Part shown: positions 53,485 to 61,609 of the stretch, piece after piece
How positions within the stretch are numbered: position 1 is the stretch's first letter
How the letters are laid out: the number at the start of each line of letters is the position of its first letter
Assembly (NCBI RefSeq): GCF_013179805.1
Contig: NZ_SRRZ01000007.1
Span: 29,754-93,753 of the forward strand
DNA: 64,000 nt
Direction of reading: 5' to 3'
Origin: Microcoleus asticus IPMA8
GTDB taxonomy: Bacteria; Cyanobacteriota; Cyanobacteriia; Cyanobacteriales; Microcoleaceae
Position numbers and translations under genes: made by a program
The notes under the pieces: model-generated
Told to the model about the DNA's origin: nothing
The model's database searches: none
What the model saw: only the letters and a program-made list of their open reading frames with translations

Positions 53485-54567
53485 ATGACAGCTACACTAT
53501 CAGTTCCCAGTTCGCTCGAATCTTGGCTGGGCGACGAAGCCGAAGACTTGCTCACCCATCAAGCGAAAGTTTCTAAAGATTTGTTGCACCTGCCGGGCCC
53601 GGATTGGGTCGATCGCATTTTTGCTCAAACCGATCGATCTCCTCAAGTTTTGCGATCGCTTCAGCAACTCTATTCTAGCGGACGCTTGGCAAATACCGGC
53701 TATTTATCCATCCTGCCGGTAGACCAAGGAATCGAACACTCGGCGGCCGCTTCTTTTGCACCGAATCCCATCTATTTTGACAGCGAAAACATCATCAAAC
53801 TAGCAATTTCTGCAGGCTGCAATGCTGTCGCGACAACGCTAGGAGTTTTGGGAAGCGTATCTCGCAAATACGCGCACAAAATCCCTTTTATTGTCAAGCT
53901 CAATCACAACGAATTGCTGACTTATCCCAATCAATACGACCAAATAATGTTTGCTTCTGTCGAGCAAGCTTGGAATTTAGGAGCAGTTGCAGTGGGAGCA
54001 ACAATTTATTTTGGTTCCCCGGAATCGACGCGACAAATCCAAGAAGTCAGTCAAGCTTTTGCCCACGCTCACGAATACGGAATGGCGACAATTTTGTGGT
54101 GCTACCTCCGCAACGATATCTTTAAACAAGACAAAGATTATCACGTTGCAGCGGATTTAACCGGACAAGCAAATCACTTGGGAGTGACAATTCAAGCTGA
54201 CATTATCAAGCAGAAATTGCCCGAATGCAACAACGGCTATGAAGCAGTTGCTAAAGCTAGCGGTCACAGTTACGGCAAAACCGACAAGCGCGTTTACTCT
54301 GATTTAACAACGGATCACCCGATCGATCTAACTCGGTATCAAGTGCTCAACTGTTATGCGGGAAGGATGGGTTTAATTAACTCCGGCGGTGCTTCCGGGA
54401 AAAGCGATTTTGCTGAAGCAATTCGCACGGCGGTAATCAACAAACGCGCTGGTGGCTGCGGCTTAATTTCCGGTCGCAAAACTTTTCAGCGTCCTTTTGA
54501 AGAAGGTGTAAAATTATTTAACGCAATCCAAGACGTTTATTTGTCGCCAGAAATCTCGATCGCCTAA
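53485..54567 (+). CDS. fbaB: Class I fructose-bisphosphate aldolase
   Basis: The ATG at 53485 (MTATLSVPSSLESW), preceded by AGAGGGA, is preferred over an in-frame start at 53389 that reads non-conserved sequence; product 360 residues. Family features: GYLSILPVDQGIEHS, KLNHNELLTYP, the WCYLRND segment and the NSGGASGKSDFAEA phosphate site, with the Schiff-base Lys expected in this class. It cleaves fructose-1,6-bisphosphate to triose phosphates in glycolysis and the reverse in carbon fixation. Confidence 0.9.
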   Translation: MTATLSVPSSLESWLGDEAEDLLTHQAKVSKDLLHLPGPDWVDRIFAQTDRSPQVLRSLQQLYSSGRLANTGYLSILPVDQGIEHSAAASFAPNPIYFDSENIIKLAISAGCNAVATTLGVLGSVSRKYAHKIPFIVKLNHNELLTYPNQYDQIMFASVEQAWNLGAVAVGATIYFGSPESTRQIQEVSQAFAHAHEYGMATILWCYLRNDIFKQDKDYHVAADLTGQANHLGVTIQADIIKQKLPECNNGYEAVAKASGHSYGKTDKRVYSDLTTDHPIDLTRYQVLNCYAGRMGLINSGGASGKSDFAEAIRTAVINKRAGGCGLISGRKTFQRPFEEGVKLFNAIQDVYLSPEISIA

Positions 54568-54612
54568 AAAATCATAGTGCAGAGATTTGCTTCAATATCA
54601 CAACCTAAACGT

Positions 54613-54637
54613 AGGGTGCGCACTGCGCACCTTACCT
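54613..54637. repeat. Palindromic repeat GTAGGGTGCGCAC/GCGCACCTTAC
   Basis: Near-perfect palindrome in the aldolase-cas6 spacer, same family as those at 47.9 and 60.5 kb; possible terminator of the aldolase gene. Confidence 0.75.
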
Positions 54638-54724
54638 GATTAAAATTCCTTAATATAAGTTGCAACTTAGCTGTAATATTAATACTAGCTGAACACATAT
54701 AGAGACACAGTATTTAATTTTAAA

Positions 54725-55606
54725 ATGCCCCACAGCGTTATTTTAAACCTGCTGCCAGTTGCACCAATTCCATCTCAGTTTTTAACGGGACGGCATCTCC
54801 ACGCTTTATTTTTGAACCTTGTGAGTGCTGTAGACAGCGATTTGAGCGCGTACCTGCACGATCAATCTCATGAAAAAGCTTTCACTTTAAGCCCTTTCCA
54901 AGTAAGCAGAAAAGAGGCTTACAAAAGCAGCACGCCGCAGCCACAAAAGAGAGTTTTGCCTCCTGCTTCCCGCACAAGTTCGCAGGCTGTACAGTGGGAT
55001 TACAAGCAAGCTATTCAGGAAAATACGCCGATTTGGTGGCGAATTTCTCTGCTGGATGACGGTTTGTTCGATCGCCTAACTCAACTTTGGCAGCAACTCA
55101 ATTTCGCTCGCCCTTGGCATCTTGGCCCGACAAATATATACATTACTAATATTTTGAGCGAACCGCAATCAAACCAGCCGTGGGTCAACTTTTGTACTTA
55201 CGCCGAATTGTTCGATAGAGCTTCGGAAACTGAGCGCCAAATTGCTTTTACTTTTTGCACTCCTACTAATTTTCGGCAAGGTGTGTACGATAGTGCTATG
55301 CCCACTCGTGAAAGTATTTTTGGCAGTTTAGTTAATCGCTGGAACAAGTACAGCAAAATTGCGATCGAGCCTACTTTCACCGAAGCTATTTTCCCCAGTT
55401 TCTTCGATATCCGAACAGAAGTTAGTACGGATTCTCGAAGTAAATTTATTGGCTGCGTCGGCGATATTAGTTATCGAATTATGGGATATCTAGCTCCTGA
55501 TACTATCAAGCAAATTAACACTTTAGCAGATTTTGCGCTTTACAGCGGAGTCGGGCGAAAGACGCCGATGGGAATGGGAATGACGCGCAGGTTGCAGGAT
55601 TTTTAA
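54725..55606 (+). CDS. cas6: CRISPR-associated endoribonuclease Cas6 (orphan)
   Basis: 293 residues with two ferredoxin-like halves. The C-terminal Gly-rich loop GVGRKTPMGMGMTRR at about 275-289 is diagnostic for Cas6, and an early His (GRHLHALF, about residues 22-29) is the likely catalytic general base. Cas6 cleaves pre-crRNA within repeats. No CRISPR array or other cas gene is in the window, so it either serves arrays elsewhere or is a relic; the frame is intact. Its stop codon directly abuts the stop of the convergent gene. Confidence 0.92.
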   Translation: MPHSVILNLLPVAPIPSQFLTGRHLHALFLNLVSAVDSDLSAYLHDQSHEKAFTLSPFQVSRKEAYKSSTPQPQKRVLPPASRTSSQAVQWDYKQAIQENTPIWWRISLLDDGLFDRLTQLWQQLNFARPWHLGPTNIYITNILSEPQSNQPWVNFCTYAELFDRASETERQIAFTFCTPTNFRQGVYDSAMPTRESIFGSLVNRWNKYSKIAIEPTFTEAIFPSFFDIRTEVSTDSRSKFIGCVGDISYRIMGYLAPDTIKQINTLADFALYSGVGRKTPMGMGMTRRLQDF

Positions 55607-55933
55607 TCATTTACTTTTAGGCTGAATTTCACTGACGATTTCATAAACATCTGTGTCGGGAATTTTCGCAAACAAAGGCGTCATCTGTTTCAATATTTCC
55701 TGATAAGCTTGGCTTTGATTGGCGGCCATCTCTTCTACGCTTTCCCAAAAAATGATGGCAATACCTTTGTCTGTATTGGGCAATTGCAGCAGGTATGCTC
55801 CCTTAAAACCTGTCGCATAAGTTGCAACAGCTTTTTCAAAAAGTTCTTCTGCTTCTTTAAATTTTCCTGGTTTAAATTCGCCAATGGCAACGTAAGCAAA
55901 CTGATGTCTGAGAAAGTCTAGAAATTCTGACAT
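55607..55933 (-). CDS. Small ABM-like (antibiotic biosynthesis monooxygenase fold) protein
   Basis: The ATG at 55933 after AAAAGGAT gives 108 residues; 45 more codons upstream are open but have no ribosome site and non-conserved sequence. The pattern FAYVAIGEFKPGKFKEAEEL, GAYLLQLPNTDKGIAIIFWE and AYQEILKQM fits the dimeric alpha-beta barrel ABM family, whose members include heme-degrading enzymes and quinol monooxygenases. Substrate unknown. Convergent with cas6 with no bases between the stop codons. Confidence 0.7.
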   Translation of the reverse strand: MSEFLDFLRHQFAYVAIGEFKPGKFKEAEELFEKAVATYATGFKGAYLLQLPNTDKGIAIIFWESVEEMAANQSQAYQEILKQMTPLFAKIPDTDVYEIVSEIQPKSK

Positions 55934-56362
55934 ATCCTTTTCCTCAACAAATCGCGATACAGCAAGGTATATTTTACCCGATCGCCAGAAATTTGTGAAA
56001 TTCACAGTTTGTAGTTTCGCGCTCAGCTCATCGGCGGATTTATTAATTACACGTAGCTGCGATCGCAACTCAAATAGAAGCTTTTTGAGTTGGCCGGCTG
56101 CAATCTCTATTAAATAAACTGTTGAACTTAAGATTTTAGACCTTCACAATGCTAGGTACGCCGGAGCTATTTCGAGCGCTAGTACAAAAGGTAAAGCTGG
56201 TGATAGATCGAATAAGCGTGCGTAGCTGCGATCGCAGGCTTTGAAGTAAAAAGTAGCCCGTAAAAAGTGGGTTTTTGCAATAACCCTATTGAAGTTTTTC
56301 AAACTCAAATGCCAGAATCATAACATACAAATATAAACAAAGTAAAGAGGAAAGTAAAACAA
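55934..56362. other. Divergent spacer before the response regulator
   Basis: 429 bases without a supported gene. CGTAGCTGCGATCGCA occurs twice (56052-56067 and 56221-56236). Promoters for the ABM-like gene and the response regulator must lie here. An AAAGAGGAAAG ribosome site precedes the regulator. Confidence 0.5.
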
Positions 56363-56830
56363 ATGAAAAAAATATTAGTCATAGAAGACGACGACTTAAT
56401 CCGAGAAACCGTATTAGAACTTCTGAAATCGCGAGGTTTTGAAGCTGTCGGCGCCGAAAACGGAGAAGTCGGTATCGAGTTAGCTGCCCAAATTCCCGAT
56501 TTAATTTTGTCTGATGTCATGATGCCCGAAGTAGACGGTTTAGAAGTTTTCGCGGTTTTGCGATCGCAACCTACAACCGCCAGCATTCCGTTTATTTTTA
56601 TGACTGGTTCAGAAATGGAAGGGGTTCTAGAACTTAAAGCAGACGGCTATATCAAGAAACCTTGCAGCGCCGCAAAAATACTCGGGGCGATCGCCGCTCA
56701 ACTAGAAAAACCGACAATTACCAACCCACAACATCAAAAAGTACAGGACAATTTTGCACCATCAAATCTCAGCTTGCGGGGCTGGAATCAAAAATTTCGA
56801 TTTGAGATTGCGTGGCTTTGCTCGCAGTAA
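56363..56830 (+). CDS. Single-domain response regulator
   Basis: 155 residues. Receiver domain at 1-115: acidic pocket IEDDD, phospho-acceptor in LILSDVMMPEVDG (about Asp53), Thr in FMTGS and Lys in YIKKP. No DNA-binding domain; the last 40 residues are low-similarity and may be a degraded tail. The loop before the Lys is shorter than usual (GVLELKADGY), suggesting a small deletion. No kinase is adjacent. Confidence 0.88.
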   Translation: MKKILVIEDDDLIRETVLELLKSRGFEAVGAENGEVGIELAAQIPDLILSDVMMPEVDGLEVFAVLRSQPTTASIPFIFMTGSEMEGVLELKADGYIKKPCSAAKILGAIAAQLEKPTITNPQHQKVQDNFAPSNLSLRGWNQKFRFEIAWLCSQ

Positions 56831-56930
56831 CACGCACAGTAACGTTATTGATACACAAGTTGAGGGAATTTCAAACTGCTTCCAGCCAGAGGTGGCTTAG
56901 ACTGGGTATGTTGAATTTGGTTAAAAATTT

Positions 56931-57224
56931 ATGAACGCACAACCCAAAGGTCGCCTAGTTTGGAATCACTCTACCCACCTTCCCGGTTTGATACCAATTT
57001 TAGAGCGCCTCACCCTAAAAATGGGCATTCAAACAGTCACTCCGGGCGTCATCAACAAAGTTAAAGGACACATCCCCCGCATGACATTAAGAGTGTCAGT
57101 ACCGATTCGCGGGGGATTTAAAATCATCGCCAGACAGGGCAAAACCGTACAAGAAGTCTTTATATTAACCACTCTCAGTCAAGGGGACTTGGAAGAGACC
57201 ATCGCCCAAACCCTAGCCAAGTGA
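56931..57224 (+). CDS. DUF2103-family predicted metal-binding protein
   Basis: 97 residues: GRLVWNHSTHLPGLIPILERL, then TVTPGVINKVKGHIPRM and GGFKIIARQGKTVQEVF. This is a small conserved cyanobacterial family annotated as DUF2103, with conserved His residues at the start. Function unknown. Its last 12 bases overlap the 3' end of the convergent cpcF gene. Confidence 0.78.
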   Translation: MNAQPKGRLVWNHSTHLPGLIPILERLTLKMGIQTVTPGVINKVKGHIPRMTLRVSVPIRGGFKIIARQGKTVQEVFILTTLSQGDLEETIAQTLAK

Positions 57225-57839
57225 CAATTTTTGCTTAGCAAGCAAAGCCCTAGCCCTAACTGAAGCTGTTTCATCGGTTTGGGCGATTTCCTCAAGCCTG
57301 GCCGAAACTTCCGCTAACCAATCGGATTTAACAGCCGCAGCACCCGCCAAAGCTTGCAAACCCCCCGCTGCTGCGTAGCGAACCACCCATTCAGGGTCTC
57401 GGGACGCTTGCTGCAGCGTTTTCACCGCGCGAAGTTGAGCATCGGCAATTTGTTCTGCCGGCATCAGTTCCCAGCAAATCGTCCCCAAACCCCTAGCCGC
57501 CGCCCGCCGCACGCTCAAAGCAAAGTCATTCGCCGCTGCATCGAGCAAAATCTCCAAACCCCTGGGGTCGCCAATTCCCGCCAAAGCCCGAACAGCCCAA
57601 GCTCTCGCCCCGTAATTGTAGCCGTCAAGCTGTTCTAGAAGCGGCAGCACCGCAGCTTCCCCGAGTTGAATCAGCCCGTCAACGGCGGCAACAGCAGCGC
57701 CTGGGTTGTTGTAACCGAGCACTGTAATTAAGGTAGGAATTGCTTGTTGTGAGGAAGCCGCCGCCAGTGCTTTGACTGAGTTTAACAAGCCCTCGGAAGA
57801 ATCTGCTTGTTCGACAGCCTGAATTAGTTCTAATGCCAT
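57213..57839 (-). CDS. cpcF: Phycocyanin alpha-subunit phycocyanobilin lyase, CpcF subunit
   Basis: 208 residues made of HEAT/PBS-lyase repeats (LGEAAVLPLLEQLDGYNYG, RAWAVRALAGIGDPRGLEIL, SVRRAAARGLGTI, WVVRYAAAGGLQAL). With CpcE it forms the heterodimer that attaches phycocyanobilin to Cys84 of CpcA. Last gene of the cpc cluster, 208 bases after cpcE. Confidence 0.93.
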   Translation of the reverse strand: MALELIQAVEQADSSEGLLNSVKALAAASSQQAIPTLITVLGYNNPGAAVAAVDGLIQLGEAAVLPLLEQLDGYNYGARAWAVRALAGIGDPRGLEILLDAAANDFALSVRRAAARGLGTICWELMPAEQIADAQLRAVKTLQQASRDPEWVVRYAAAGGLQALAGAAAVKSDWLAEVSARLEEIAQTDETASVRARALLAKQKLSLG

Positions 57840-58047
57840 TTATTTGTAAGCTTTACCGTGACCATTTTAATTGTAAGTTGGGTCGATCGCGCGATCGAAC
57901 TTTTTGCACCCTCACCCACCAAGATTCCCATCAAAATATGTAGGGAAACAGCACTGCTTTGTCCTGAAATGTGCTGTCTCCTGAATGTACGGCAGACAAT
58001 TGAGAATCGCTACAGCAACCCTATTTGAGCTGTGAACTAATTTTTTT

Positions 58048-58887
58048 TTAAAGTAAACTATCCATTAAATCCATAACGCGGATAGCATCATCTGATAAAG
58101 ATAGGGATGCTTGTTGATTGAGGTGATGCTCCAAAACTCCTTTGAGCGCAATCAATTTCAGGCTATTTTCTGCTAAAGTTTCAGAAATAGCTTGTGCTCC
58201 CGGCAAATAGCCGATCGCCCCCAAGTCCATCAAAGCCGATCGCCTCAACTGCAAATTATCCCCATTCAAAGCGCTTACCAACCGCTCTCCGTAAATCCGC
58301 TCACCAGTTAACTGATACATTGCCCGCGCCGCTGCGTACTGCACCCGCTCCACAGAATGTTCTAAAAAAGGTGAAATTAGCGGTATTGCTTCTGTCGCTT
58401 GCAGCGTTCCCAAAGCTTCAATTACCGAGTCGTAAGGTTGCACGAGGTGCGATTTTCCTGGCACTCGCACAGCAACAACTACGCCCCCATCTAATAACTT
58501 CATTAGCGGCCCAATAGAATCCCGATCGCCCAGCATTTCTAGAGCTTGAGCCGCCGCTTCCCGCACGTAATAATCGGCGCATTCTAAACAGCGAATCAGG
58601 GCCGGCAAGGCCTGTTTGTCGCCCAATTTACCCAGGGCCCGCGCCGCATTTCGCAATAGGGAATAGTCGCCGATTTTTGTTTGTTCTGATTCTTCTTGCA
58701 ATGCGGCAATTAATGCTGCAATAGCTGCCGGTTCCTTGACTCGAAATCTGCCAATCCACCAAGCAGCATAATACCGGAGACTGTAATCTTGGGAGTGCAA
58801 ATTTGCGATCGCCTGTTCCACAGTTAAAGACTCGCCCTCAGCTACACCCGCCGGCGGTGAGTCGGATTCGTAATAATCCATAGTCAT
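58048..58887 (-). CDS. cpcE: Phycocyanin alpha-subunit phycocyanobilin lyase, CpcE subunit
   Basis: 279 residues of HEAT-type repeats. Conserved opening LTVEQAIANLHSQDYSLRYYAAWWIGRF, then ARALGKLGDKQALPALIRCL, VREAAAQALEMLGDRDSI and the KSHLVQPYDSVIEALGTL segment typical of CpcE. Two ATGs, at 887 and 881 of 58 kb, are possible starts; neither has a clear Shine-Dalgarno. Partner of CpcF in chromophore attachment to CpcA. Confidence 0.94.
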   Translation of the reverse strand: MTMDYYESDSPPAGVAEGESLTVEQAIANLHSQDYSLRYYAAWWIGRFRVKEPAAIAALIAALQEESEQTKIGDYSLLRNAARALGKLGDKQALPALIRCLECADYYVREAAAQALEMLGDRDSIGPLMKLLDGGVVVAVRVPGKSHLVQPYDSVIEALGTLQATEAIPLISPFLEHSVERVQYAAARAMYQLTGERIYGERLVSALNGDNLQLRRSALMDLGAIGYLPGAQAISETLAENSLKLIALKGVLEHHLNQQASLSLSDDAIRVMDLMDSLL

Positions 58888-59051
58888 TAGTTATTAGTTA
58901 TTCGTTATTCGGCAATTGAAATCGCTGTTATACAGACAAAACCTGCAAGGCAAGGGTTGGGAAAACTCGGCGATTAAAATCGCTAGTAAACAGACAAAAC
59001 CCGCCTGCGCGGGTTGCATTAACTCTTAGTCCGTTTGGAGTGGACTTTGTT

Positions 59052-59143
59052 TGTGTAGCAGCGATTTCAATCGCCAGTTCTAGCTTGTGTAGAAGCGATT
59101 TTAATCGGCAGTTCTAGCTTGTGTAGGAGCGATTTTAATCGCC
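59052..59143. repeat. 34-bp tandem repeat with internal palindrome, 2.7 units, in the cpcD-cpcE spacer
   Basis: Units at 59052-59085, 59086-59119 and 59120-59143 (partial), each with GCGATTTTAATCGC (an almost perfect palindrome) and GTTCTAGCTTGTGTAG. Related words (AATCGCT...ACAGACAAAACC) repeat at 58920-58948 and 58978-59005. In cpc mRNA each unit would form a small hairpin. Confidence 0.9.
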
Positions 59144-59155
59144 CCTGCAACCAAA

Positions 59156-59440
59156 CTATTGGCGATCGCCCGATGATTCATGCGATGATTCATGCGATGA
59201 TTCTGCGATCGCGCTTAAAGGATGAATGCTGACAATTTTCCCGCCCATGCGAGTAATCCGCTGCATTTCGTGATTCATCCGATTGTAAGGCACGGTGATA
59301 AATGTACTCGCGCTCGATCGGATCGAATAATCCACATTATTTGTTTCATCGCTTTGGCGCAAGCCAACAACTTCATACCGAAAGCAGCGACCTGCGGAAG
59401 CTGTATTACCACTTTTTCCAGCTACAATTTGACCGAACAT
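59156..59440 (-). CDS. cpcD: Phycobilisome rod-capping linker CpcD, with repeated C-terminal tail
   Basis: 94 residues. CpcD domain at about 15-75 (CFRYEVVGLRQSDETNN, FITVPYNRMNHEMQRITRMG, GKIVSIHPL). The last 15 residues are an unusual SSHESSHESSGDRQ-type tail encoded by a 12-base direct repeat (ATGATTCATGCG on the plus strand). CpcD caps the distal end of phycocyanin rods and sets rod length. Confidence 0.94.
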   Translation of the reverse strand: MFGQIVAGKSGNTASAGRCFRYEVVGLRQSDETNNVDYSIRSSASTFITVPYNRMNHEMQRITRMGGKIVSIHPLSAIAESSHESSHESSGDRQ

Positions 59441-59464
59441 AAGCTTCTTGGTAATTGGTAATTC

Positions 59465-59504
59465 TGACTGTTGACTGTTGACTGTTGACTGTTGACTGTT
59501 GACT
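59465..59504. repeat. Heptamer array (TGACTGT)5
   Basis: Five perfect 7-base units plus TGACT in the cpcC1-cpcD spacer, upstream of cpcD in the transcript sense. A different heptamer from the TAAAATC family but the same period. Confidence 0.96.
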
Positions 59505-59514
59505 AAAAGCTAGT

Positions 59515-59554
59515 AACTGCCAACTGCCAACTGCCAACTGCCAACTGCCAACTG
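59515..59554. repeat. Heptamer array (AACTGCC)5 touching the cpcC1 stop codon
   Basis: Five perfect units plus AACTG, ending one base before the complement of the cpcC1 stop codon (59556-59558). Only 10 bases separate it from the TGACTGT array. Confidence 0.96.
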
Positions 59555-59555
59555 A

Positions 59556-60425
59556 CTAAATTGGAGTAATACTGGCGATTTTCGCGCCCATGCGTTGAAA
59601 TTTCTGCATTTGCGAGGACAACTCCTCAACAGGTACGATGAAAGCTTTGCTGCTGCGACGCACGCTGGGATAGCCGCCCGTGCGAATGCCCGAAACTTCC
59701 ACGCGCACCAGCCGCCCTTCTTTGCCGTAAGCTGCCGCGCCGCCGAAAGTGCTGCTGGGAGTTACGTTTCTGGCAGAAGGCCGATATGCCCAACCTTCGT
59801 TACCGCCAGAAGGCCCAACTACAGCAGTAGCGGTGTTAGTGCCGAGTTCGACAGCTAAGCGAGAGTTATTGCCTTCTAGTTGAGATGTATCGCTGTTTGC
59901 ATAGCCGCGATACAGCCGGAACATCCGGGTAAAACCGACGGTTTTTTGCCCCCGCTGCGTGTTAAAGCCGCGGTAGTAAGGCACGATACTTTCGCCGAAG
60001 CTTTCTTGATACTCTACTGAATCGATGTAAGAATCAATATCAGCGTCGTAGCCTTTTGTTTGGTACAAATCTAAGTGCTCAATTACTTCAGATTCGTCGT
60101 AGGTAGCGCGACCGAGCAAGTGTTTGTAGTTTAGTTCGATCGTCCGAGTTTGGAAACTGTTGTAGAAAAACTTGGTTTTGTACAGTTCTGACTTAGCTAC
60201 AGCGCGTACAAATTCTCGTACCGTCAAACTGCCGTCCCGCAGCAAAGACTCGGAACTTGTAAGTCGCTCGGATTTCATTAAATAGTCGTTGCCCAGCACC
60301 TGACGGTAAACGGCACGAATCACCGTTTCAACGTCGTCTTTGGTGTAGTTCGGACGCAATTCTACCTTCGGCGCATCGCTCAATGCGGATGTTCCCAGTC
60401 TGGACGCTGCTGTTGTAATCGCCAC
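59556..60425 (-). CDS. cpcC1: Phycocyanin rod linker CpcC1
   Basis: 289 residues. PBS-linker domain at about 20-160 (VIRAVYRQVLGNDYLM, LTSSESLLRDGSLTVREFVR, ELNYKHLLGRATYDESE, FGESIVPYYRGFNTQRG) and a C-terminal CpcD-like domain at about 230-289 (VRVEVSGI, KAFIVPVEELSSQMQKFQ, GAKIASITPI). It starts with GTG, supported by AGGAG eight bases upstream. Joins phycocyanin hexamers in the rod. It sits between two repeat-bearing spacers inside the operon. Confidence 0.95.
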   Translation of the reverse strand: MAITTAASRLGTSALSDAPKVELRPNYTKDDVETVIRAVYRQVLGNDYLMKSERLTSSESLLRDGSLTVREFVRAVAKSELYKTKFFYNSFQTRTIELNYKHLLGRATYDESEVIEHLDLYQTKGYDADIDSYIDSVEYQESFGESIVPYYRGFNTQRGQKTVGFTRMFRLYRGYANSDTSQLEGNNSRLAVELGTNTATAVVGPSGGNEGWAYRPSARNVTPSSTFGGAAAYGKEGRLVRVEVSGIRTGGYPSVRRSSKAFIVPVEELSSQMQKFQRMGAKIASITPI

Positions 60426-60503
60426 CAGATTTTCTCCTAAATTAATGACAAAAGTTTAAAGCTTTGTTGCACTTGAGATTTTTAGGGCTAAGGCTAATAT
60501 GTA

Positions 60504-60565
60504 TCAAAGTAGGGCGCGCAGTGCGCACCTGAATCAAAGTAGGGTGCGCAGCGCGCACCTTACCT
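60504..60565. repeat. Two tandem palindromes of the GTAGGGTGCGCAC family in the cpcC2-cpcC1 spacer
   Basis: Two copies of ATCAAAGTAGGGYGCGCAGYGCGCACCT-like sequence, each able to form a GC-rich hairpin (GGCGCGCAGTGCGC; GTGCGCAGCGCGCAC). They could affect processing or stability of cpc mRNA, giving different amounts of linkers and CpcBA (inference). Confidence 0.85.
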
Positions 60566-60645
60566 ATACACATAAAATTGAAGAATTTTTTAGCCTTAGT
60601 CCTAATTTGCTAAAGACGTTTCAAAAAAACGTCAATACACAAACT

Positions 60646-61461
60646 TTAAGCTGTGGTAATACTTACCACTTTGCCGCCACGTTTGTTGATTTGCTGCAAG
60701 CGGCTCGAAAGTTGCTCGTAAGCCACGAGGTATTCGGTAGTAGTCCGCCGCACTTGGGGCGAAAACTTAGCCGAACCTTGCATTGCGGTGACTCGGTAGA
60801 GTTGGTCGCGAGAACCGCCGGAGGTGCCGCCAAGGGCTTTTCCGGTAGAGGCCGTGTATATCGGCGAAGCCATATTTCTCGCTACTTCCCAAGTCAGCCG
60901 GGCTTGGGTTTGGTTTTGCGAGCGATCGCTAGAAGCAAAACCCCGGTACAGTTGAAACATCCGGTTAAAACCGACGGTTTTTTGACCTCTTTGAGTCGCG
61001 AAACCCCGATAGTAAGGCACTACACTTTCGCCAAAATTTTCTTCATACTCAACTGAGTCAATGTAAGAATTAATTTCAGCTTCGTAGCCTTCTGCATTGT
61101 ACAAATCAACGTGGAAAGCAATTTCCGACTCGTCGTAAGGAGCGCGGCCCAACAAATGCTTGTAATTAAGCTCAATTAACCGCGTTTGCGAGTTCGGATA
61201 AAAAAACTTTTTCCGATAGGTTTCGGAATGTGCAATTGACCGCACAAAATCTTTCACTGAAATCTGCCCTTGCAGCAGCAGAGATTCAGCACTGGTAAGT
61301 CGTTCGCTCGACATTAAATACTCGTTGCCGAAAACTTGGCTGTAAGCAGCGCGAATTACTGCTTTCGCATCCTCTTGCGTCCAGTGGGGGCGCAGTTCTA
61401 CCCGTCCCGCTTCTTCAAATGCTTTTATTCCCAACCGTTCTGCTGCACCTAATCCCGCCAT
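60646..61461 (-). CDS. cpcC2: Phycocyanin rod linker CpcC2
   Basis: 271 residues, PBS-linker domain at about 20-160 (VIRAAYSQVFGNEYLM, LTSAESLLLQGQISVKDFVR, ELNYKHLLGRAPYDESE, FGESVVPYYRGFATQRG) and a C-terminal CpcD-like domain (LYRVTAMQGSAKFSPQVRR, GGKVVSITTA). Directly downstream of cpcA, matching the cpcBAC2C1D order. GGAAGAAG before the ATG serves as ribosome site. Links the more distal phycocyanin hexamer. Confidence 0.95.
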   Translation of the reverse strand: MAGLGAAERLGIKAFEEAGRVELRPHWTQEDAKAVIRAAYSQVFGNEYLMSSERLTSAESLLLQGQISVKDFVRSIAHSETYRKKFFYPNSQTRLIELNYKHLLGRAPYDESEIAFHVDLYNAEGYEAEINSYIDSVEYEENFGESVVPYYRGFATQRGQKTVGFNRMFQLYRGFASSDRSQNQTQARLTWEVARNMASPIYTASTGKALGGTSGGSRDQLYRVTAMQGSAKFSPQVRRTTTEYLVAYEQLSSRLQQINKRGGKVVSITTA

Positions 61462-61609
61462 CTTCGCTTCTTCCTTTTTTGGTTTAAAAATTGAAAACTG
61501 CTTAAAAAAGTATTTGCAAAACTAGGCTTCGATCGCAGATGCCCGGAATTCTAAACAACCGCTAACACTTAAGCTAACAGCAGCTTACAATCCCGGGCAT
61601 CACGCAAAT

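Noticed and set aside
59052..59143. CRISPR array
   Set aside because: The units are directly adjacent with no unique spacers, so this is a tandem repeat despite the cas6 gene 4 kb away.
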